Source of the DNA: Moringa oleifera
Taxonomy: Eukaryota; Streptophyta; Magnoliopsida; Brassicales; Moringaceae
Assembly: GCA_021397835.1 (NCBI GenBank)
Contig: JAJFZO010000094.1
Span: forward strand, 6,362,001 to 6,426,000
Direction of reading: 5' to 3'
Length of the DNA: 64,000 nt
Shown: piece after piece, positions 1 to 10,808 of the stretch
How positions within the stretch are numbered: position 1 is the first letter of the stretch
Layout: every line of letters starts with the position of its first letter
Translations under genes and position numbers: made by a program
Notes under the pieces: model-generated
The model's database searches: none
What the model was told of the DNA's origin: nothing
Seen by the model: only the letters and a program-made list of their open reading frames with translations

Positions 1-466
1 CCATCTCTCTCTACTTCTATTCTTTCATATGTCTATAATACTTCATTAAAATCTCCCCCTACTACCCGTGGTAACTCCTCCCATCTTCTTCCACACTCCC
101 TTAAGTCTTCCCACAAAAGTTGTCTCTTCCCTTATTGCTACTTCCCTAAACCTCAATGAACAGCCACTTCATTCTCATTTCCTCCAATTCAAAGATGCAT
201 GATAAAGACATCACTCCCTTTTAACTATCTTTCACATTTTTCAATTTTCCATTTCAACAAATTAAAATTCCTTGAGCATTTACCCTTATTGCCTTAGCCA
301 TCCACCTCCATAATCGACCCCATATACTATTAATCATTTTCATGTTCATTGCCTCAAATTTTTTTCCTGTAAACAAACCACATAAGCTTTTCATCTCTTC
401 AAGGCCTGTTTTATAGCAATTCTTGTCTCCATGCCATTCATCCCCCTCGCATTCAAGGTCATAGTT
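1..466 (-). mobile_element. Decayed L1-type LINE, endonuclease N-terminal part
   Basis: Read on the minus strand, about 437-463 gives MTLNARGMNG, which fits the start of a plant LINE AP-endonuclease (the 'WNxRGL' region). It is followed by VVCLQEKK-like sequence (the VxLQETK motif) and, at 36-56, by GDFNEVL, the catalytic 'GDFN' motif. Stops and frameshifts interrupt the frame, so the copy is dead. The window edge cuts the element; reverse transcriptase would lie to the left. It may sit in an intron of the DUF1997 gene whose last exons follow. Confidence 0.72.
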
Positions 467-654
467 TTAACACCTGTTAGTTTCTCCAATTATCTCCCCT
501 TCCTTGCACCCATCATCTTTCAGATTTTTCTTTATTATAATCTATACTTATAATAAATAATATTAATTTTTTAATATTAAAAAATTCTAAAATAGATTAG
601 GAAAATTTTAATCCTATCTCATGTTACACTAAACTCATCAGAGTAGTAATCCAT

Positions 655-702
655 ATCCAATCCAATCCAATCAATCCAGTCCAATCCAATCCTATCCGAT
701 CA
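655..702. repeat. Degenerate CCAAT-type short tandem repeat
   Basis: Roughly nine imperfect 5-6 bp units of the type CCAAT/CCAATC/CCAGT/CCTAT run in tandem. No function is implied. Confidence 0.6.
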
Positions 703-1302
703 TAATAGTCCAATTCTATCCCACGTATCGAAGATTTCTATTGGGCAAAGCTTGAGGGCTTGAATAGTGTTTGTCCAATCATAGTGTACTTGTTCATAAC
801 CTAAAACATCATGCATGTAATTTTACAAAGAATTTGATATGTTATTTTCAGATGTTTTTCTTATAAGTGAGATCCAGTTATTAAATCATCAAGCTAGTGA
901 GAGAACATGGTGTGTCAGACATTAACCAAGCCATAACTTTAAAGTATGGTGGTATACTACCCATCACATTAGCTAGTAGTTCGCTTATGTCTTGGAGATA
1001 TAAAGATAATATTTATTAGCCAGTGTTGCAAAATTTTCAGCTAGAAGCCTTCATTTCACTATGTCTTGAAAGGAATGAAGTCAGATAAACCAAATGCTGG
1101 AACATATAGCAAATGGACTGCTTGAGAGGATTCTACTTAAAATTCCATGTGCTAGAGTCAAACAGTGGAGCTTTTTGGGGAGATTTATATATTCTGGATG
1201 TACTGTTTATTTCTTAATAGTGTTATCTGGCTTAGCATTGAAGAGCAATATCCTCCCTGCCCCTCTCTCTCACTAATATTTTTGGATAATCAATTTATGC
1301 AG

Positions 1303-1938
1303 GAGGAGTGGAGAATTCAAATGTTACCCATTCAGTTCCTGTTCCTGACTGTTTCGCCAGTAGTTGATATGAGGCTCCAATGCAAATCAAAAGGAAAAAA
1401 CTATCCAGCAGGAGTACCTGAACATGTCACAAAGGTTCTTGAACTTGACATAGTAAGCATAAAGGAAACTTACTTATAAGCACCATGGTTATTGGTATAA
1501 GTAAGCTTTTGACTTTTACTGTAGCTTTGTTTTTGCAGACTAGGTGGGAGCTGCAAGGACTTGATAGTGTTGTCGAGCCATCTCATTTCACCCTTGGAGT
1601 AAAAGGAGCACTATACCCTGATAGACTGGGAAAATTTAGCCGGCTTAAAGGCAAATTGGAGATGAAAATAAGCTTTGTTCTTCCCCCTGTTCTTGCTTTG
1701 ATTCCTGAAGATCTTCGCAAAAGTGTTGCTGAGTCGGTTAGACCACAAAACTCCCTTAACCTAAGATAATTGCCATAATTTATTGTTTAGATACTTTGTT
1801 CAAGTCAGCCAGTTTGAATTCTCTCTATGTTAACAGGTCCTATCAAGATTGGTGGAGAATATGAAGCATAAAGTTAATGGTAGCTTGCTTGCAGATTATA
1901 CTGAATTCAAGAGAGGGAGGCCTAGGACTCTGGCTTAA
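1303..1938 (+). CDS. DUF1997 family protein, last three exons only
   Basis: Three exons with canonical borders join in frame: 1303-1452 (begins EEWRIQMLP, acceptor TGCAG), 1539-1736 (TRWELQGLD..., acceptor TTGCAG, donor GTTAGA) and 1837-1938 (VLSRLVENMKHK..., stop TAA at 1936-1938), 149 codons plus stop. The sequence matches the C-terminal two thirds of plant DUF1997 proteins, a family of unknown function often predicted to be plastid-targeted. The family normally has an upstream exon carrying a DKPRVF...FPDKRR stretch just before EEWRIQ; I could not find it between 470 and 1300. Either the 5' exons lie left of the window beyond the LINE, or the gene is a 5'-truncated relic. A conserved Trp in 'TVWPVVDM' is Ser here. 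Confidence 0.72.
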
Positions 1939-2860
1939 GCTTGTTGATTGATTCAAAGGGGATATTTGAAGAGTAACTAGTGGAGAAGGCACACGGCTGA
2001 ATAGAACAGAAAACGAAGATCAGAAAGTGAGCAAAATGAGAACATTTGACATGAGCGATAGGGATGCAGAACTTGCAACTCATGACAATTAAATAGTTTG
2101 ACATTCTCTTTTGGCACCCCTCAGGTTCAATACTACTTATGGCACAGGCCACTTGCATAGTCGGAGCATATTAACTACTTATAAATGGGGGAATTTTTGG
2201 ATCTTTAATGGCAGGAGAAGGTTTTTATTCATGTTGTGGTTTGTTTAAGGGATGTTAGGTAAAATAAAACAATACTGGTTTATCTTTGGGTGTTATGATT
2301 CTTTCAAAAATTGGAATCCACATTTTCCGGTGTTATGTATGACTTGCATTTTGCAGTTTATGAAATGCCATTTTATCTTTAGAATCATGCTCATTACTCT
2401 GTGATTTAAGCTGTTTTGAGATCTTCCTTTCAGGTTTGCTCTCACAAAATCTCTCCTCTGTGCTTTGGTTCTTGACCTTCTTGAAATCCATCGTAATAGA
2501 ACATTTTACTAGATTTACCTAAGTGAAGTCTTGAGCAGATAAAAGTACAAATTAGGAAGAAAATTTCAGTCATATAGATTTCCCATTTTTGGACTTCCAT
2601 AGCAGATAATTAGTTGAAGCCCTTGTGTCTTCAAACGCCAGAAGGATTAAGGATGCTATTGATCAGGGAGGTGGAAGAATTAAAGTTATTATGGTTAGCA
2701 GGCAAAGTAGACATCATTTTGCTTCATGATAATTGGACGGACAATGGTGCTACTTTCTGAGCTACATCTTTTTGAAAGACTACCCTCTTTTTCAAATGCA
2801 GGATCATTGTTTGGTCTGGAAAGATAACTTGCTGGCATTTTAACTACCAGTTCTACTTCC
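1939..2860. other. DUF1997 3' flank, no gene seen
   Basis: This should contain the 3' UTR of the DUF1997 gene followed by non-coding sequence. A short stretch near 2640-2690 reads as RIKDAIDQGGGRIK in one frame but I do not recognise it. Confidence 0.4.
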
Positions 2861-3565
2861 GATTTGATTCAGGAAAAACGAAATCAAGGGGTCTGGTTTA
2901 AGCATCTGTTTGTGAGACTGTTGCCTGGTTAAAGTGTCTTCTCTCTGCCTGGAGGCTATTCATGATTGTGCTCTCAGCTGATGCATTCCTCCAACAGTGC
3001 AAATCTACAGCTTCCATGGATTCAAATGCTATTGCTGCTCTCAAAGTCAGCTTCCATGGATTCAAATACAAATCTGCAACAATGCAAATCAACACCTATT
3101 TCCTGGGAGAGAGCTTGGTAACCAGAAGGATTACTCTTATTGCCTTTCCAAGTTTGATATCCTCATGATCAGCACAGTAGCATCAATTATCAGAGTGATC
3201 AGAGTTACATGCATGCCAAGAAGAGATGATAAAGTGATATTTGACAAGATCAAATTGATGGAAGACACTGAAACGGAGCAATAGTATGCAACCTTGGAGA
3301 ATGCTGGGAAGCCAGGTTCATGTGGGGATAACTAGGAAGGAGGAATCGATCAATACTTACTACTGCAGGCAAGAACAGAAAAATGTCACTTCTACATGCT
3401 TGGCCATCAAGTGCAAGAAACCAAAGATGCCTTTTGTAAAGCTTATTGCTGATGGTGGAATTGTGCTGGAAACTTCAATAAGAAGTTTGCAAGTTCTTCG
3501 CTTAAAGCTTCTATATTGCACAACGAACTTTATTTTTCATGTTTTAAGTTGTTATTGGCTTTTGA
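2861..3565. repeat. Unidentified duplicated segment, copy A
   Basis: This segment aligns with copy B (5411-6240) over most of its length with scattered substitutions and small gaps. Shared landmarks are the CTGCCTGGAGGCT block (2948 and 5496), TATCCTCATGATC (3157 and 5687), GATGATAAAGTGATATTTGA (3225 and 5758), and a final block at 3513-3560 matching 6196-6240. Copy A also carries an internal repeat of CTTCCATGGATTCAAAT (3012 and 3052). Its open frames are short and interrupted. It looks like an old duplicated gene fragment or unknown repeat; I do not recognise a family. Confidence 0.65.
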
Positions 3566-4389
3566 GAAGAAGAATAATAAATAAAAAAAGAGATAACTTT
3601 TAAAGCTTGAAAGTGCTTCTTTGATGAAAATCTTATTTAAAAAAAATAAACAATTTAAATTCAATTTATCTAGATATCTAAACAGAAGATTCTTACTATG
3701 TAAAATTCAAATTAAATATTGTTCTTATTATAAAAAATTACTTGATAAAACAAAAGATTTGAATTCATTTGTTTTATCTTTTACTAAAATTATGCAGTAA
3801 ATACACATCTTGTTAACACTCATCCTTACTGTTTTTGATGTAGACACTAATTTGTTTCCTTAACAATTCAAACCTTGATCTCGATAGTCCCACGGATTGA
3901 TGCATGCTCGTCTTGTGACAATATCATCCTGGGTCCTCGTTTACTACCACAACTTAGCATCATGCCTGAGATACATTGTTGTCATGGTTATTTGCTCTCC
4001 CACCGGCACATGAAAAGGTTGAAATACTACTCATGTCCCACATAAAGTTCTCAAATTCCTTGGCATTTCTTTCTCTAGCAAATGCCGTTCTCGAGGACTT
4101 TAAATCTTAAGGGACCAGTCTCTACCGATCCTATGCTCAAAGAGCCTTACCTCTTGCTCAATGCCCTTGAGCGCTTCCACCAAGTTAGCGACTTCGCCTT
4201 GTAACACATCAAACAATGCAGCATGTTGTCGCTCGCTTGGCTCCCTCAAGGCTTTCAATCAATGATGACTCTCTTCCAACTGCTCCGCTAATGGAAGAGT
4301 TACGCCTCTTAACATTTCCCCAATCTCTTCGAGTCTTGCTACTCTCTCGCACATCGACTCACGACCCTAGCCATGTTAAAACCACCTTG

Positions 4390-4403
4390 GCTCTAATATC
4401 AAA
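4390..4403 (-). other. Primer-binding site, initiator tRNA-Met type
   Basis: The minus strand reads TTTGATATTAGAGCC, two changes from the common plant form TTTGGTATCAGAGCC, complementary to the 3' end of initiator tRNA-Met. It lies directly after the LTR end. Confidence 0.72.
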
Positions 4404-4404
4404 T

Positions 4405-5211
4405 TGTAAAATACTCCAGTTTCGCTCACAACGTTCGGACGAAGTGATGGCACTAGGTTTGCTTGCAACCTAACCACCCCATACCTCGCAACACACTTGT
4501 GTTTTACACAGTAATGGAACACGTTAGGATACGGAAACTCTCAACCTTAATTAACACATTTAACAAAGGAAACACATTACAAGCAAGCCACACACTCCCT
4601 AGCGTCTACCCATATGTTTGAATAAGTCAACTCTCCTATTTATACAAATCTGGGGCCAACCATGGCCATGCCACTTGGCTTTAACAGTTACTCAACTCGC
4701 TACAACCAATCCCCCATCAGCATCTGCTTGGTGAAATGCTTTGTCTTTGGACAGCAGTTCAGGTGGTTGGCTTTCCCCTGGGCAATTGCTTCCTAAACGC
4801 CCTCTGTGTCTTTGTCAGGCATGGAATTCCAATCCACAGACTAACCTATGATTCAAGGTCGTCCGAATATAGGTTTATTGATATAACCATCGCTGAAGTC
4901 ACCCGCATGTGCTTGTGCCTCCTTTCCAAGCACATTTTCGAACCACTAGTGTTGCTGCCTTGAATCTGATATGCGGCCCATGGAAGTTAGCTTCGACTTG
5001 CCTCCCAGATGCCTCAGTGTAGTCAACTTGTGAGGCTATCCCTTAAGTCCGAGTACCAAGGCTTGCATGCCTTCGCACCACCCGCAACTGCTATCACCGC
5101 ATAACACCAAAAAGTGTCGAGCTTACTTCTGCATGCTTCGCTTTGCGCTTTTTGAAACTTGTGGCATGCAACAAAACATGCCTACCCAACTCACGAGTCA
5201 AGTGGCTAACA
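4405..5211 (-). repeat. LTR of the gypsy remnant, about 807 bp
   Basis: The minus-strand sequence starts TGTTAGCCACTTG and ends AGTATTTTACA, with the standard TG...CA ends. A TATAAATA promoter box is visible on the minus strand at about 4638-4645. The left end abuts the primer-binding site and the right end abuts a dispersed repeat that starts at 5213. Confidence 0.78.
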
Positions 5212-5212
5212 T

Positions 5213-5391
5213 TTAGGCATCATGGGGGTACAGCCATTCACTATGATCAACCCTCTTTTTTTTTGTGTTTTGGGGGGGGGGGGGGGGGGGGGGGGGGGGT
5301 GTGGAGGGTTATGAGCACGATCTCATACTTATATTCTCAATTTTCAATTATCTTCTTAATTATACAAATAAAAAGTTACATTTCTTCTTAA
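5213..5391. repeat. Dispersed repeat R2, copy 1, containing a G28 run
   Basis: Starts TTAGGCATCATGGGGG, continues with TACAGCCATTCACTAT and ends TTACATTTCTTCTTAA. It aligns along its length with 12937-13090. This copy contains 28 uninterrupted G at 5272-5299, absent from copy 2. It starts immediately beside the LTR end and stops shortly before duplicated segment B. Confidence 0.75.
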
Positions 5392-5410
5392 TCATGCAAA
5401 TTCTGCTATG

Positions 5411-6240
5411 AATTTGACTAGAGAAAAATGAAATCAAGCGGTCTGGTTTAAGCATATGTCTGTGAAACTGTTGCCCTATAAAGTGTCTTTCTCTGCCTGG
5501 AGGCTCTTCATGATTTATGCTTTTAAGTGAATAATCCTCCAACAATACAAATCTGCAGCTTCCCTGGATTCAAATGCTATTGCCACTCCCAGGGTCAGGT
5601 GGAATCATTCGGAGATCAACACCTCTTTCTTGAGAGGGAGCTTGGTAAGCAAGCAGGATTGCTCTTATTTTCTTGACAAGTTTAATATCCTCATGATCCT
5701 CACTGTAGGTTCTGTAATCGGAGTTATCAGAGTTTTACATATGCTTTGCCAAGAAGGGATGATAAAGTGATATTTGACTAGCTTAAAATGATAGGAGACG
5801 TTAAAGGAGAGAAATAGTACAACCTTTGAGAATGATATGAAGCCATATGGGTATAACTTGGATGGAGCAGTGACTCGATGCTTACTCACAGCTGTGTAAA
5901 GTTACTTCTAAGTGCTTGGTAATCAAATGCAAGAAACCAATGATGCCTTTAAAGCTTATTACTGTTGTTGCTTGTTGCAGAATTCAGCAATGACCAGCGG
6001 TGAATTCTGCTGCAAACTTCATTCAGTGGTTTGAAAATTCTGATGACTGGAAAATTTTTGCTATCACTTCATATGACATCTGTTTTCTGTCAAATTACTT
6101 CACCATGGTAATATTTTTCTTTAGAAGATTATTTTTTATGGAGTAAGTTAAGGTTTTGTTTCAGTATGGGTTTTGAAAATTGAAGAATCTCAAGCATTGC
6201 ATAATGAATTTTATTCTCCATGTTATAGGTTGTGAATAAA
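5411..6240. repeat. Unidentified duplicated segment, copy B
   Basis: Homologous to 2861-3565 in the same orientation. After the shared block ending near 5980, copy B has about 200 bp not found in copy A, and then similarity resumes at 6196-6240. Frames are broken by stops, so it is not an intact gene. Confidence 0.65.
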
Positions 6241-7050
6241 ATTTTACCTTTGAAAATGTATCAGTATGATGTAGATGCTCAAGAACATGGATCCCAGATG
6301 TTTTATTTTATGTTCGCAGCCTTGGCTTATTTACCACAAACAATTAATTATTGAGTAGTGGAATCTGTGATAGGCCTTTACCACAATGGCAAGCAGTGCT
6401 ATCCTTTCCTTCCTTTGAGACACTATTACCCCAACTTTACTATGTCATCATATAGTGTATTAGTATCTGACCATTGCAGCTAAGTTTTTCTGAATATTCC
6501 TACTCAAACTACTAACTTGATCTTAGAATATATAAGAACAAGTTGGTGCTATTGATTACTAACAAATAGAATTTCAACATAGGATAAAAATATGTAGCCC
6601 TTCTTTCTATATCTTCTTGCTTGCATACACATCCACATGTGCCTTGTGAAGCATCAGAAATCAAGCTCAGCCTCTCAGTAGAACCTGAAGGACATTCTCA
6701 TTAGCTATAATATAAGATGCCACTACCTACAGGTACTTATTGCATTTCTTCATTTTTTTATTAAATTTTTATCTTTGCTGCACATATTTTCATTACCCTA
6801 TAAGTTTTAAACATATTTGAGTTTCATTGAGGTGGTAAACAAGTATAAGTGTATTGTTGAACAAGCGTATTATATTTTTATTCAAAATTTATTATCAGTA
6901 AGATACATTTGAAGGATTTACATAATATATTTTTTATATTTCCTACTTATATAGCTTTCCAACATGTGGTTAGTTGGCTTCTGCATCTAATGGGCCAATA
7001 TTAATTCGGTTACTGGAGCATTGGTCCTTTTAACGAGGAGAAGGTCAAGG
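6241..7050. other. Non-coding stretch before the DUF4220 pseudogene
   Basis: AT-rich, with no open frame or RNA gene that I recognise. It may hold the former promoter of the pseudogene that follows. Confidence 0.4.
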
Positions 7051-7059
7051 GAAATAATT

Positions 7060-9179
7060 TTGGAGAACCTGGGGAGTGAATGGGAGTTGTGATCACTTGT
7101 GCTGCTCAGCCTCACCCTCCAAGTGGTGCTCGTTGTTTTAGGCAACCGCAGGAAGTATGGTTGCAAAGTTTGGATTAGAATTGCTACATGGTCTGCCTAT
7201 TTAGCAGCAGACTCCATTGCAAATCTAACCCTTGGTGTGCTATCATATGATGTTCGAGATATGGTGAAGAGTGAGGGTTCTGTGAACCAAAAAGTGGAGA
7301 TAACTTCATTTTGGGCACCATTTCTTCTGTTGCACTTGGATGGCCCTGACACCATCACTGCCTATGCGTTGGAAGACAGTGAGCTGTGGCTTAGGCACTT
7401 CCTTGGGCTGCTTGTCCAAGCAGGAGCAGTGCTTTCAATCTTGTTCATGGCATGGACTGCAGGCCCTGGCCTTTCAATTCTTACCTTGTTAATGACTGTT
7501 GCAGGGTTAATCAAGTATGGTGAAAGAACTTGGGTTCTTAGATCAGCAAGCAATGAGCAACTCAGGAGATCCTTGCCCTCTCAAAATATTAATGATGACA
7601 CAAAATGGGAACCGAGCTTGTTGTCTGATAAAGAATTTGAACTGATAGCTGAATTCCGCAAACAACAAGAATCCATTTCAGAGGAGAAAAAATTAACGGT
7701 AGGCATTGCCCTTTCCAAGTTAATCAGGTGCCTCTTGGCAGAAGGTTTAATCGGCCGATTGGATCAGCAATCGATCAATTTTACTGACAAAGACTTGTCT
7801 AGTGAAAGCACATTCAAGGTAATTGAAATTGCGCTTCGATTGATGTATGATTTCCTTTACACAAAAGCATCTCTTTTGTATACTTTTCAGGGTATTTGCT
7901 TGCGCATCATCAGCTTCTCACTTGCCTGTATATCATTGGTGTTACTCTGTCTATCACATCATTGGTATGCTAAGGTTGATGTCTTCATTACATTGTTGTT
8001 GCTGGGTGCCGCAATAATTATTGAGATATATACTGCACTGCTACAACTCTGTTCAGACCAAGCTGTTGGTTGGTCGATTAGCAGGGAGAAATGTTCCACT
8101 TTAAGAGCCACTGCTTTAATACTATCAAAAACTCCACGATACAGGTGGTCAAATGCAATGCCTCAACTCCTAAGTTATATCATCGAAGAAAAATATTTGC
8201 GTTGCAGAAGAATCATGAGCCTCGTTGGTGTTGGAGATACGCTCGAAAAGCACAAGTATATAGCTTACAAACAAATCTCTGATGATCTCAAGGAATGGAT
8301 TTTCAATTCTATCATGATTGTGACAAAATCTAGGATCATTCTCATCAGCTCTGGATGGTATGGTCAGCCAGAGTATCGGCCATACCCAGTTTGAGCATAC
8401 CATCATCATCTGGCACCTTGCTACAGAAATCTCCTATTACTTGGATCATGGATACTTTATTACCATGATATCAAAAAAAGCCTGTGACCATATCCCTGAA
8501 GGTATCGTTAATAGACGGGAAATGAGCTTGCTCATTTCAAGATACATGATGCTTCTCCTTGCAATAAAGCCTCAAATGTTTCCTGCACCTAATGCGATTG
8601 TTTTAGAAGGCACGTCTGATCACTAAGGAATTGCTTCAGAGGAACTCCGGGATCCAAGTGCACATTACCTCCACTGAGCTAGAAAACAGAAGACAAACCT
8701 GCAAACATTTTTTAAGTTGCTTACACAAACCAGTGATGGACAGGCCAAGCCCATCTCTGCTAAATCGGGCATGTCTGCTTGCATATGAATTAAGCCGTTT
8801 GACTGTTGAAGCTGAAAGAAGCAATTCGTGAAGGATATCAAGGGATCAAGAGGTGATCTTTTTAATGAGCATTTTTCAGTTAAACAGCTGATTAAGACTC
8901 ATCTTCTAAGGCTTGATTACCATACTTGATACTATCTGTTGTTTTTTTATCTGGCAGGATTTTCCGCAACTGAAATGGGATAAAGTATGTCTTGTGTGGT
9001 GGGATACATTGGGTTATGCTGCTGCGAAATGCAGGGGAAGTCACCACATGCAAGAGCTGGCACAAGGTGGAGAGCTTCTCAGGCATGTCTGGCTTCTCAT
9101 GGTACATCATCACTTTATGAAAAACTGGGGGCTACCGTACCAAATGTTGGGATCTTCTGAGAATATAACATCTAACTAA
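7060..9179 (+). pseudogene. DUF4220/DUF594 membrane protein, disabled copy
   Basis: The long open stretch 7093-8394 encodes the DUF4220 core: LGNRRKYG near the start, then WSAYLAADSIA, FWAPFLLLHLDGPDTITAY, ALEDSELWLRH and IKYGERTWVLRSAS, then several hydrophobic segments. DUF594 follows in other frames: EHTIIIWHLATEISYY (about 8390-8440), LLNRACLLAYELSRL (about 8756-8800) and AAAKCRGSHHMQELAQGG (about 9020-9075). The damage is clear. An in-frame TGA at 7090-7092 interrupts the conserved EWEL-(R)-SLVLLSL segment, probably CGA to TGA. No ATG opens the main frame until 7261. Frame changes lie near 8355 and 8600, and a further break lies between 8830 and 8950. Intact relatives are single-exon genes of about 600-700 codons, of unknown function. 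A transcript is possible but the full protein is not. Confidence 0.82.
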
Positions 9180-9960
9180 TGTTGGAGAATTTTCAAAAGA
9201 ATGGTAAGGATGAACTTACATATTTAGTACATAATGATACAAAGTTTGTGTCAATTGATGTGTAAAAGGTGTGTTTGAAGATGTATGTAGATACGTATGT
9301 AAATACATGTTGGTAGTTGCACTTGTATTGGTTGAGAAAGAATACGATTAGTCTAATATGGATCAATGATTAAGTTTTTAAACTTGATCTAATGGTTGAA
9401 AATGATGAAGTATGAATCAACTTTAAAAGATGTAACCCATATTGAAAAGTTACCAAAAATTAATGTTATATTAAGGTTTCATCATGACCATTTGAATATT
9501 TATTCAAGTATTTTTTAAATAAAAAGTTTTTTATTTTTTTTATTTTTTTGCGTACAAAAGTTTTTTTTTGGTTTGTCAAACATCAAAATTTATATTTTAT
9601 TATTTTAAATAATAAAGTATTAATATTTGAAAATTTTACTACTTCTTAAATGTGTTTTAAGTTTGTTTTCATCGATGCACAATGTAAATAAAAAAGTTAA
9701 GCAGCAGAATATCGTTTACTTGCCTTTGAGTATCACAATGGGTGGAAGCGGATAATATAAAGAGAATACATCTTGAAAATTTTCACATAAATTTTTTGAA
9801 TCGATTTTCTTAACTTTTGCAGCAACTTTTTTAATCCAATTTTTTCCGCGATTAATACTGATTGCTTAATCATTTGAATTATTTATTTATTTGATTATAA
9901 AACCTGTATAGGGTATTTCATTGCCTTACTGCACGATCTGTTGTAAGAATTGAAGCTAAG
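9180..9960. other. AT-rich spacer between two DUF4220 relics
   Basis: Homopolymer T/A tracts and no recognisable coding sequence. Confidence 0.4.
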
Positions 9961-10400
9961 AATGGCTGGGATTTTTCCTTATAAGATTATTGTCTGGTCT
10001 GCTTATTTAGCAGAAGATTTCTACTGCAAACTTTTGCCCCTGGTGTCCTGTCAAATCAGATAGCAGATACGGTAAAGATCGCTGATTCTGTTAAGTTGAA
10101 AGGCGAGATAATGACATTGAGGGTGCCATTTCAATTGCTGGACTTGGGTAGCTGGGGTACCATCACTGCCTATGGTCTGGAAGATAATGAGTTGTGGCTA
10201 GGTACTTGGACTAATTTTTCAGATGGGCGTGCCCTTTACGTTTTCTTCTGGGTGTGGATGACACAGGCTATCAAAGTTCTAATCGTGTTGGTGATTTTTG
10301 CAGGGTTGATCTAAGTATGGAGACAACTCAGCAAGCAACAAGCAAATTAGGGCATCAATGTTCCCTCAGTCACATAACTAAATGATTTTCAGGGAATTAG
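9961..10400 (+). pseudogene. Second DUF4220 relic, N-terminal fragment
   Basis: Short pieces of the DUF4220 core are legible in shifting frames: VWSAYLAED (about 9994-10020), then an open run at 10096-10314 with VPFQLLDLGSWGTITAYGLE and DNELWLG, and a broken 'IKYGERTW' equivalent after a stop at 10312-10314. It is parallel to the pseudogene at 7060-9179 and more degraded, with no DUF594 part. This suggests a tandem duplication followed by loss of both copies. Confidence 0.72.
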
Positions 10401-10808
10401 GGATTCAGACATGGTTTGCAAAGAACGAAGCAATAGCAATATCCAGTTTCTTACCAAGATGAGTTACTAACCGCTTCCCGATCCAGATCTAATCAGAGTA
10501 TCTTGATCAAAGTTTTTCAACCACTTGTCTTTTCAGAATAGGTTCCCTGGATGTGCCTCGAGATGCACTTGCCCTAACCATTTTATTACAAATGACACAT
10601 CATAGATACAACTTTGAGGAATAAGAGGTTGATGGGAGGGTGGGGATGATTACACTAGATCCATTCAAAAAATTTCCATTTCCTGACAGGAATGCAGCTT
10701 GTATACATGAACAAAAATGTAGTACATTGTTGTTGTAAGTTAAAAGTAAAAGATAAAAATCCAACAAAAACTATCTGGTTTGAAATAATTAGCTTATTGG
10801 AGTTATCT
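10401..10808. other. PPR gene 3' flank
   Basis: Non-coding. It should contain the 3' UTR of the minus-strand PPR gene that ends at 10809; no further gene is seen. Confidence 0.4.

Larger units (their letters stand above)
3830..5211 (-). mobile_element. Truncated Ty3/gypsy LTR retrotransposon (LTR, PBS, broken gag)
   Basis: On the minus strand the order is one LTR (4405-5211), a primer-binding site (about 4390-4403) and then a decayed gag reading leftwards to about 3830. Gag pieces visible in shifting frames include VARLEEIGEMLRG, HAALFDVLQGEVANLVEAL, AKEFENFMWDM and ITMTTMYL followed by DAKLWW. These match the coiled-coil start and the capsid 'FxxWxWxME...YLxGDAKLWWR' region of Ty3/gypsy gag. 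At least one in-frame stop and several frameshifts kill it. No protease, reverse transcriptase or second LTR is visible, so it is a 5' fragment. Confidence 0.8.

Noticed and set aside
1094..1276. Open frame starting MLEHIANGLLER as a first DUF1997 exon
   Set aside because: It does not resemble the conserved family sequence expected before EEWRIQ, and no suitable donor joins it in frame.
8360..9179. Separate small genes after the DUF4220 frame
   Set aside because: Each frame carries pieces of DUF594 in the right order, so they are parts of one broken gene.
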